Source: CAZMCC01 sp964564695 (lineage in GTDB: Bacteria > Planctomycetota > Phycisphaerae > Phycisphaerales > UBA1924). Taken from it: a DNA stretch of 7,171 nucleotides. This document shows positions 1-4,639 of this stretch, one piece after another. The stretch's first letter is position 1; each line of letters opens with the position of its first letter. The DNA is taken from contig CAZMCC010000139.1 of assembly GCA_964564695.1 (NCBI GenBank), positions 1-7,171 on the forward strand, in the 5' to 3' direction. A program made the translations under genes and the position numbers. Under the pieces are notes generated by a model. The model was not told the DNA's origin and did not search any database. It saw nothing but the letters and a program-made list of their open reading frames with translations.

Positions 1-448
1 ACGCAGGGCTTCGCCTGTGATCCACCATACCTATAACCGCGCAGAGATCAATAGGATCGCCGGGCTCAGGCGCTTTCAGGCTGCTGAACGAACCGGAAAC
101 GCTCGATCCCGTGACGACGTCGAACCGCGCGAACACCACAGGTGCGTACCCGTTCACGAGCGTGGCGATGAGCGTCCCGTTGAGTGCAACGGCTCCTGTG
201 GCCGTGATTCGTCCATATTGGTTGGCCGCAGTCCCACCGATATCGGTCGCGATGGTCGCGCCGGCGAGCTGGGCACCGTCCGCCGCGGCCGGCAACACAT
301 CGCCTACCCAGTTCGCCGCGTCCTGCCAATTGACCCCGTTCCCCGTCGGTCCCCCATCCCACACCGCCACCGCCAGAACGCGCCGATCCTCCAGAACCTC
401 AAAGAAATGCGTATCGCTCGCTCCACAATTTTGAATTGCATTCTTCAT
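1..448 (-). CDS. N-terminal fragment of a large exported planctomycete LEDR-type protein (3' end beyond the window)
   Basis: This minus-strand frame runs without a stop from ATG 448 to the window edge (149 codons), so the C-terminal part is missing. Residues 15-26 read FFEVLEDRRVLA, a LEPR/LEDR-XLL type motif found near the N-terminus of very large extracellular planctomycete proteins. Residues 30-53 contain WDGG, NW, AANW and DVLP, the usual continuation in such proteins. Residues 80-128 (ITATGAVALNGTL, then a VVTGSSVSGSFSSL segment) resemble the passenger-type beta-strand repeats that follow. The role is inferred as a secreted or surface protein; no enzyme domain is visible. There is no classical signal peptide, which is normal for this motif class, where the motif itself is thought to direct sorting. 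ATG 448 was chosen over the in-frame ATG 454 because AGGAGG lies 6 nt upstream of it. The last 15 or so codons look less typical, so a frameshift near the edge is possible. Confidence 0.72.
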   Translation of the reverse strand, partial: MKNAIQNCGASDTHFFEVLEDRRVLAVAVWDGGPTGNGVNWQDAANWVGDVLPAAADGAQLAGATIATDIGGTAANQYGRITATGAVALNGTLIATLVNGYAPVVFARFDVVTGSSVSGSFSSLKAPEPGDPIDLCAVIGMVDHRRSPA

Positions 449-454
449 AACCAT

Positions 455-460
455 CCTCCT
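455..460 (-). promoter_or_regulatory. Shine-Dalgarno site AGGAGG for the LEDR-type gene
   Basis: AGGAGG on the minus strand sits 6 nt before ATG 448 and directly abuts the in-frame ATG 454. It therefore selects 448 as the start. Confidence 0.7.
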
Positions 461-659
461 GAGCAATAGCTTCTCAGAAGACAATCTCACGTCCACCTAC
501 CGGCTGAGGTGTTGCTTGCCACCCGCCTTGGGGGGCTTGCTCTTCGCCTCTCCCAGATCGACCCGTCGCCCTCCGCCGCGTCGAGCCGACGCCCGGCCGG
601 AGCTACCATGTCGCCCGTACTGACAAGTCGTACCGCTCGGCGCCCGAACGCCCGGACTC

Positions 660-663
660 GGAG
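660..663 (+). promoter_or_regulatory. Short Shine-Dalgarno (GGAG) supporting the TTG start of nuoD
   Basis: GGAG lies 6 nt before TTG 670. The ATG at 608 is in another frame, and no in-frame ATG or GTG exists between the upstream stop (505-507) and 670. Confidence 0.45.
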
Positions 664-669
664 ACCCCC

Positions 670-1980
670 TTGGCCTACACCCTGCGACCCTTCGAAGGCT
701 ACGACGTCGACGTCGAATCGACCGACTACCTCAAGCACCACATCGACACCGGCGAACGCTGGGTCCTCAACTTCGGCCCCCAGCACCCCGCTACCCACAC
801 CACCCTCCGCCTCGTTCTCGAGCTCGACGGCGAGCGCATCGCCCGCTGCACGCCCCACATCGGCTACCTCCACTCCGGCTTCGAGAAGCTCGGCGAGGCC
901 CTCGACTACAACCAGTACGTCACCATCGTCTCCCGCATGGACTACTCCGCCCCCATCGCCAACGACATCACGTGGCACGGGGCCGTCGAGAAGCTCTTCG
1001 GGATCGACATCACCCCACGCTGCAAGGTCCTCCGCACCATCATGGGCGAGCTCGCCCGCATCCAGAGCCACCTGCTCTGCGTCGGCGCCGCGGCCCTCGA
1101 CCTCGGCGGCATCACGGCGTTCCTCTACGGCTTCAACCCCCGCGAGAAGATCTACGACATCTGCGACTTCATCGCCGGCCAGCGCTTCCATCCCGACTGG
1201 ACCCGCGTCGGCGGCGCCATGCAGGACCTCCCCGACGAGGCCGTGTTCAAGCGGATGGTCAAGGACTTCATCTTCAACGACCTGCCCAAGTCCCTCGAGG
1301 ACATCGAGAAGCTCGTCCTCAAGAACCGCATCTTCGTCGACCGCACCATGGGGATCAGCCCCATTTCCGCCGCCGACGCCGTCGCGTGGAGCATGACCGG
1401 CCCGATGGCCCGCTCCTCGGGCGTCGCCCGCGACGTCCGCAAGGACGAGCCGTACCTCTGCTTCGCCGACAACTGGGACGGCCAGGGCGCGCCCGCCGTC
1501 AAGTTCAAGGTCGCCGTCGGCAACGACCCGGCCAACGGCAAGGGCGGCGGCGACGTCTTCACCCGCTTCGTCCTGCGCTGCGAAGAGATCCGCCAGTCCA
1601 TCGGCATCATCGCCCAGCTCATCGACAACATCCCCGGCGGCCCCATCGACGTCCTCAGCGACGGCAAGTCCGTCAAGCCCCCCAAGTCCGAGGTCTACGG
1701 CTCCATCGAAGGCCTCATCCAGCACTTCGAGCTCATCATGTCCAACCGCGGCTGGCCCGCCCCTATCGCTGAGGCCTACGCCGCCACCGAAACCGCCAAC
1801 GGCGAGCAGGGCTTCTACATCGTCGCCGACGGCTCCCCGCGCCCCTGGCGCGTGAAAACCCGCGCCCCCATCTTCATCAACTACCAGGCCATGCCCAAGC
1901 TCACCGAGGGCCACATGCTCAGCGACATCGTCGCCATCCTCGGCAGCATCAACGTCATCGCGGCCGAACTGGACAGGTAA
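670..1980 (+). CDS. nuoD: NADH-quinone oxidoreductase subunit D (complex I 49-kDa-type subunit)
   Basis: The 436-residue product matches NuoD along its whole length. NuoD is the peripheral-arm subunit that forms the quinone pocket of respiratory complex I with NuoB, at the cytoplasmic face of the membrane. Visible landmarks are NFGPQHPATH at 34-43 (His39 and His43 correspond to bovine His55 and His59), PHIGYLHSGFEKL at 62-74, and SRMDY at 88-92. Tyr92 corresponds to the quinone-contacting bovine Tyr108. The C-terminus (APIFINYQAMPKLTEGH, then DIVAILGSI, ending ELDR) is the usual end of the family. There is no C-terminal CxxC, so it is not a NiFe-hydrogenase large subunit. One oddity is the residue after HPATH: it is Thr44, where the family nearly always has Gly. 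The start is TTG, supported by GGAG. No other nuo gene lies beside it: the upstream neighbour is divergent and the downstream one convergent, so it is probably transcribed alone. Confidence 0.96.
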   Translation: MAYTLRPFEGYDVDVESTDYLKHHIDTGERWVLNFGPQHPATHTTLRLVLELDGERIARCTPHIGYLHSGFEKLGEALDYNQYVTIVSRMDYSAPIANDITWHGAVEKLFGIDITPRCKVLRTIMGELARIQSHLLCVGAAALDLGGITAFLYGFNPREKIYDICDFIAGQRFHPDWTRVGGAMQDLPDEAVFKRMVKDFIFNDLPKSLEDIEKLVLKNRIFVDRTMGISPISAADAVAWSMTGPMARSSGVARDVRKDEPYLCFADNWDGQGAPAVKFKVAVGNDPANGKGGGDVFTRFVLRCEEIRQSIGIIAQLIDNIPGGPIDVLSDGKSVKPPKSEVYGSIEGLIQHFELIMSNRGWPAPIAEAYAATETANGEQGFYIVADGSPRPWRVKTRAPIFINYQAMPKLTEGHMLSDIVAILGSINVIAAELDR

Positions 1981-1999
1981 CGCCTTGAACGAACCGTGC

Positions 2000-2027
2000 T
2001 GAACGAGCCGTGAGCGCAAGCTCACGG
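2000..2027 (+). repeat. Palindromic element copy A (TGAACGAGCC plus GCAA-loop hairpin)
   Basis: CTGAACGAGCC leads into an 8-bp perfect stem (CCGTGAGC at 2008-2015, GCTCACGG at 2020-2027) capped by a GCAA tetraloop. A partial second lead, TTGAACGAACC, lies just before it at 1986-1996. The element starts about 20 nt after the nuoD stop and could terminate transcription, but no T-run follows the stem. The same design recurs at 2087-2116 and 5234-5262 on the other strand, so I call it a dispersed repeat first and a possible terminator second. Confidence 0.65.
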
Positions 2028-2086
2028 TGAACCGCACCGAGTCGTCACGTCCAGCTCTTCCACCGCCGTCCCGCAACGGCGCACCA

Positions 2087-2116
2087 CCCTCGAACTCGCG
2101 CTCAGGGCTCGTTCAA
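2087..2116 (-). repeat. Palindromic element copy B (degenerate), inverted relative to copy A
   Basis: Read on the minus strand, TTGAACGAGCC is followed by CCCTGAGC, a GCGA loop and GTTCGAGGG. The stem has one G-T pair and one bulged G. It is the same architecture as copy A in opposite orientation, and it ends 6 nt from the stop of the small His-rich gene. Confidence 0.55.
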
Positions 2117-2122
2117 CGCGCC

Positions 2123-2584
2123 TCAATCCCCACCGCCACCCCCGTCCCCTCCGCCTCCACCATCTCCGCCACCTCCCCCGGAATCGCCACCGCCCCCTCC
2201 GCCATAGTCGCTCCCCCCGTGATCCCCACTCCCGCAGTGGTCGGCATGGTGGTGATGCGACCCGTGGTGGTGTGATCCGTGGTGGTCTGATCCGTGGTGG
2301 CGGTGGCCATCGTGCTGATGCACCACGTCGCGGTGTTTCTGATCGTGCGAGCGGTGATGCCCGCCGTCGAGGAGCCCCGGAGTCCACCCCACCATCCCGT
2401 TGTCGCAAGCACGCCCATACCGGCTCTGCGGGCGGCCCTTCCGATGGGTCCTCGCCGCGCCGCGCGTGGCCGAGACGATGAGCGTGAGCATCACCGCCCC
2501 GATCAGCACCCCCACCCCCACCACGCCGACAACGATGAACCCCGAGGCCTGTCCACTCACCTGTGCCAGCAACACGGTTGTCAT
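2123..2584 (-). CDS. Small single-span membrane protein with His-rich and Gly/Asp-rich tail (third of three related genes)
   Basis: I do not recognise this 153-residue protein. It begins MTTVLLAQ. One hydrophobic helix spans about residues 16-38 (Gly/Val/Ile/Leu), followed by a basic stretch at 41-58. By the positive-inside rule the N-terminus faces out and the long tail faces the cytoplasm. Residues 76-122 contain 20 histidines in HH and HHH clusters with Gly, Ser and Asp, which suggests metal binding as an inference only. Residues 128-153 consist of Gly5-6-Asp units and end the protein. ATG 2584 was chosen over ATG 2590 because AGGAGG lies 7 nt upstream and because the resulting start MTTVLLA exactly matches the preceding gene. 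It is 31 nt downstream of that gene on the same strand, so the two are probably co-transcribed. Low-complexity coding could be fortuitous, but the strong SD and the paralogy argue for a real gene. Confidence 0.7.
   Translation of the reverse strand: MTTVLLAQVSGQASGFIVVGVVGVGVLIGAVMLTLIVSATRGAARTHRKGRPQSRYGRACDNGMVGWTPGLLDGGHHRSHDQKHRDVVHQHDGHRHHGSDHHGSHHHGSHHHHADHCGSGDHGGSDYGGGGGGDSGGGGGDGGGGGDGGGGGD
2262..2306 (-). repeat. 15-nt tandem repeat inside the His-rich tail
   Basis: Three adjacent 15-nt units begin CCGTGGTGG on the plus strand (2262, 2277, 2292), the last one degenerate. They encode the HHGS-type pentapeptides of the His-rich tail, so the tail probably grew by slippage or unequal exchange. 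Confidence 0.7.
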
Positions 2585-2591
2585 GGGCATT

Positions 2592-2597
2592 CCTCCT
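2592..2597 (-). promoter_or_regulatory. Shine-Dalgarno AGGAGG of the His-rich small gene
   Basis: It lies 7 nt before ATG 2584 and only 1 nt from ATG 2590, which decides the start. The surrounding leader (ACAGGAGGA, then ATGACAACCGTGTTGCTGGC) is nearly identical to that of the preceding gene. Confidence 0.75.
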
Positions 2598-2615
2598 GTG
2601 CAGTGAATCACCGCT

Positions 2616-2816
2616 CTAAGCCGCCGCCGCCGCAATCGCCGCCAAAGCACCCGCAGCCGCGCCGCAGCAGCACCCGCAGCCGCGACGGCACCTGCCGCGT
2701 CCGGTCGCAACCATCACCAGGGCGATCAGGCAATAAACGATGATCAGGACGGCGAACATGTCCTGCACCCAGTCCGCCTCCGCCGTTCCGCTCGCCGCCA
2801 GCAACACGGTTGTCAT
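2616..2816 (-). CDS. Small single-span membrane protein with Cys/Gly-rich tail (second of three related genes; tail probably frameshifted)
   Basis: The product is 66 residues and of unknown function. It starts MTTVLLAASG, identical over the first seven residues to the next gene. A hydrophobic helix covers about residues 20-37 and is followed by a basic, Cys-rich patch at 40-52 (RGRCRRGCGCCCG). From residue 53 the frame turns into an Ala-only tail. Read one base earlier, the same DNA continues as a Cys/Gly/Asp tail (GCGCFGGDCGGGG) and stops at 2608-2610. A 16-nt direct repeat spaced 23 nt instead of 24 supports a one-base deletion here, real or from sequencing. ATG 2816 is selected by AGGAGG 6 nt upstream, over ATG 2822. 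Positive-inside reasoning puts the tail in the cytoplasm. The cysteines could bind metal or form disulfides, but the sequence does not decide this. Confidence 0.68.
   Translation of the reverse strand: MTTVLLAASGTAEADWVQDMFAVLIIVYCLIALVMVATGRGRCRRGCGCCCGAAAGALAAIAAAAA
2646..2684 (-). repeat. 16-nt direct repeat in the Cys-rich tail, spaced 23 nt
   Basis: The minus-strand 16-mer CGCGGCTGCGGGTGCT occurs at 2669-2684 and again at 2646-2661. The 23-nt offset is one short of a multiple of three, so the two copies are read in different frames (Cys/Gly versus Ala). Confidence 0.8.
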
Positions 2817-2822
2817 GGTCAT

Positions 2823-2828
2823 CCTCCT
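2823..2828 (-). promoter_or_regulatory. Shine-Dalgarno AGGAGG of the Cys-rich small gene
   Basis: The site is 6 nt before ATG 2816. It overlaps the spacing needed for ATG 2822, so 2816 is the likely start. Confidence 0.75.
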
Positions 2829-2849
2829 GTGAAGTGCGATTCGTCCTTG

Positions 2850-3155
2850 CTACGCGCCGTTCCGCCAGAGTTGGACCTCCGTTTCAGTCGCCGCCCCCGC
2901 CGCCCCCGCCGTCACCTCGCCGCCATCGCCCCCGTCGCCTCCGCCATCTCCAAAGAACGCCCACCCGCCATCGCTCCCGCCGTCGCCGCCGCTGCCGCAT
3001 GACCCGCAACCGGAGCGCCGCGTCTTCGCCCCCAGCCACCCACAGAACGCGAGGATCCCGAGCAGCGCGATCGCGCCGATCCCTTCCCACCGGATCGGCG
3101 ACTCCGCCGGCCAGCCGATGCCGCCCGCCGCTTCCGCCAGCACGCTCGTCATCAT
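2850..3155 (-). CDS. Small single-span membrane protein with Cys/Gly/Asp-rich tail (first of three related genes; 3' end probably frameshifted)
   Basis: The reading frame gives 101 residues of unknown function. It starts MMTSVLAEAAGG, a diverged form of the MTTVLLA start of the next two genes. The N-terminal region is followed by a hydrophobic helix at about 25-43, a basic KTRR, then GCGSCG and a run of Gly/Asp (residues 54-79). After residue 79 the frame becomes Ala-rich and ends without Gly/Asp character. Shifting one base earlier instead gives GDGGGGGGGD and a stop at 2884-2886, closely matching the tail of the His-rich paralogue. A one-base deletion near 2918 is therefore likely, and the true protein may be about 90 residues. 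GGAGGG lies 6 nt before ATG 3155; ATG 3152 is an alternative. It leads a same-strand run of three genes and is divergent from the polymerase gene. Confidence 0.65.
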   Translation of the reverse strand: MMTSVLAEAAGGIGWPAESPIRWEGIGAIALLGILAFCGWLGAKTRRSGCGSCGSGGDGGSDGGWAFFGDGGGDGGDGGEVTAGAAGAATETEVQLWRNGA

Positions 3156-3161
3156 GGTTCA

Positions 3162-3167
3162 CCCTCC
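3162..3167 (-). promoter_or_regulatory. Shine-Dalgarno GGAGGG of the first small membrane-protein gene
   Basis: It is 6 nt from ATG 3155 and 9 nt from ATG 3152. Both starts remain possible, and the protein differs by one Met. Confidence 0.65.
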
Positions 3168-3224
3168 GTCAGCCGCCCCACCAGTCTGTACCGCCGGGTC
3201 TTAACAACGGGTCGTCCGGTTGTG

Positions 3225-3253
3225 TTCAGAATGGACGAAGTTTGGGCTACGAT
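3225..3253 (+). promoter_or_regulatory. Weak candidate sigma-70-like promoter for the polymerase gene
   Basis: TTCAGA (3225-3230) and TACGAT (3248-3253) each match the consensus at four of six positions and are 17 nt apart. They would place a transcript start about 35 nt before ATG 3296. No recognisable LexA operator of the GAAC-N4-GTTC type is seen. This is a guess from spacing only. Confidence 0.25.
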
Positions 3254-3295
3254 CGGGTACGGCGGCCGTGCAACAATTCGCCACCCGCCGCCGAT

Positions 3296-4639
3296 ATGCC
3301 CCTCCTCCACCTCTACATCGATCTGAATTCGTTCTTCGCCTCGTGCGAGCAGCAGATCAACCCCGCGCTGCGAGGGCGGCCCGTCGCCGTCGTCCCCGTC
3401 TTCGCCGACACCACGTCGGTCATCGCCGCGAGCTACGAGGCGAAGAAATTCGGCGTGCGCACGCTCACACAAGTCGGCGAGGCCAAGCGCATGTGCCCCG
3501 GCCTCGTCCTCGTCCAGGCCGGCACCGCCAACTACCTCGACTTCCACGACCGCGTCCTGCGCGCCATCGACCTGGTCATCCCCGTCGACCGCGTCTGCTC
3601 CGTCGACGAGTTCGACTGCCTCCTCGATCCCACGCAGCGCACGCCCGAGATCGCCGCCGACCTCGCCCGCCGCATCAAGGCCTCCATCCGCACACACGTC
3701 GGCGTCTGCATCACCTCCTCGATCGGCGCCGCCCCCAACCGCCTGCTCGCCAAGGTCGCCAGCGACATGCACAAGCCCGACGGCTTCACCATCCTCAACT
3801 CCGAGGACATCCCCGCCAAGCTTCTCCCCCTGACCCCGCGCGACCTCCCCGGCGTCGGCCCGCAGATGGAGAAGCGCCTCGCCGCCGCGGGCATCGTCAC
3901 CATGGCCGACCTCTTCGCCCGCAGCGAGTCCGAGCTCGCCCTCGCCTGGGGCTCGATCATCGGCCGGCGCTGGTGGCACATCATCCGCGGCGAGCAGCTC
4001 GACCTCCCCGAGTCCCCCGTCCGCTCCATCGGCCACGAGCACGTCCTCGGCCCCGACCAGCGCACCGGCGACGCCGCCCGCGGCGTTCTCGTCCGCCTCA
4101 TCCACAAGGCCGCGTCCCGCGCCCGCGACAAGGGCTACCTCGCGGGCGAAATCACCGTCTCCGCCCGACTGAACAAGTGGATCCCCGAAGATCCGCACCA
4201 AAAGTGGGACCTCGCGCAGAAGATCGAGCCACCGGCGAACGACACGCTCCGGCTCGTCGCCGCCACCGTGAGCGCCTGGGATGCGCGTCCCGAGTTCGTG
4301 CGGCGCAGCAAGCTCTTCAAGGTCGCGGTGACGCTGACGTCCCTTGAAGCCGTCGGCGCGACCACGGGCTTCCTCTTCGGCCAGCCCGAGCGCGACCAGC
4401 GGATCGGGGCGGCCATGGACGCCGTGAACCGCAAGTTCGGGCGCGACGCGATCCGCGGCGCCTCGATGCTCCCGACGAGCAACCCCGGGGCAAACACGCC
4501 GCCGGCGTTCGTGCAGCCGTCGCGGTTCCGCACGGGGCCGGCGCCGCAGCCCGAGGAGAGTGGGGAGGAGGGGGGTTCAGGTCGCTGCGGGGTGCCAGAC
4601 GGTTTTGAACTCGACGAAGGGTTCGATGAGGCGTGGTGA
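3296..4639 (+). CDS. dinB: Y-family translesion DNA polymerase (DinB/UmuC class)
   Basis: The 447-residue protein has the full Y-family layout for error-prone synthesis past damaged bases. The first palm motif YIDLNSFFASCE (7-18) supplies catalytic Asp9. The following residues read DLN rather than DxD, as in UmuC. Phe14 is the expected steric gate. SVDEF (102-106) supplies Asp104 and Glu105. SIGAAPNRLLAKVASDMHKP (142-161) is the conserved palm segment, LPGVGPQMEKRLAAAG (184-199) the thumb helix-hairpin-helix, and about 240-385 the little finger. Because all catalytic acids are present, it is an active polymerase rather than an ImuB-type inactive homologue. The frame stays open upstream to about 2810, but that part antisenses the small-protein genes and is not coding; ATG 3296 is the only start next to the domain. 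It has no Shine-Dalgarno. The C-terminal tail after about 390 is low-complexity; QPSRF (407-411) is a weak beta-clamp motif candidate. The last 63 nt overlap the convergent ALDH-like gene. The dinB symbol is family-level: UmuC-like naming is possible. Confidence 0.9.
   Translation: MPLLHLYIDLNSFFASCEQQINPALRGRPVAVVPVFADTTSVIAASYEAKKFGVRTLTQVGEAKRMCPGLVLVQAGTANYLDFHDRVLRAIDLVIPVDRVCSVDEFDCLLDPTQRTPEIAADLARRIKASIRTHVGVCITSSIGAAPNRLLAKVASDMHKPDGFTILNSEDIPAKLLPLTPRDLPGVGPQMEKRLAAAGIVTMADLFARSESELALAWGSIIGRRWWHIIRGEQLDLPESPVRSIGHEHVLGPDQRTGDAARGVLVRLIHKAASRARDKGYLAGEITVSARLNKWIPEDPHQKWDLAQKIEPPANDTLRLVAATVSAWDARPEFVRRSKLFKVAVTLTSLEAVGATTGFLFGQPERDQRIGAAMDAVNRKFGRDAIRGASMLPTSNPGANTPPAFVQPSRFRTGPAPQPEESGEEGGSGRCGVPDGFELDEGFDEAW

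Larger units (their letters stand above)
449..669. other. Divergent intergenic region between the LEDR-type gene and nuoD
   Basis: Both flanking genes are transcribed outward, so two promoters should lie here, but I see no convincing -35/-10 pair. The nuoD frame stays open back to about position 508 but holds no ATG or GTG, and its translation there is Pro/Arg/Ser-rich filler. A short palindrome, CTTCTCAGAAG, lies at 470-480; its meaning is unknown. Confidence 0.5.

Noticed and set aside
66..362. 98-residue Arg/Gly-rich minus-strand frame from GTG 362
   Set aside because: It is out of frame with the LEDR-type protein, which explains the same DNA much better.
487..2076. 529-residue minus-strand frame antisense to nuoD
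   Set aside because: It lies wholly opposite a well-conserved gene, its composition (Asp/Val/Gly/Glu) is what reverse-reading of GC-rich codons gives, and no domain is visible.
2272..2743. Plus-strand frames across the small-protein region
   Set aside because: They have no SD and are Pro/Arg/Ala-rich reverse readings of the Gly/His tails.
3205..3223. Small ACAAC...GTTGT hairpin between the divergent small-protein operon and the polymerase gene
   Set aside because: The stem is short and bulged, matches no operator I know, and occurs easily by chance.
2810..3295. 162-residue N-terminal extension of the polymerase
   Set aside because: It is Arg/Pro/Ser filler antisense to the small membrane-protein genes. 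The Y-family domain begins right at ATG 3296.
3152..4201. 349-residue minus-strand frame antisense to the polymerase
   Set aside because: Same reason: a codon-bias shadow of a gene with complete catalytic motifs on the other strand.
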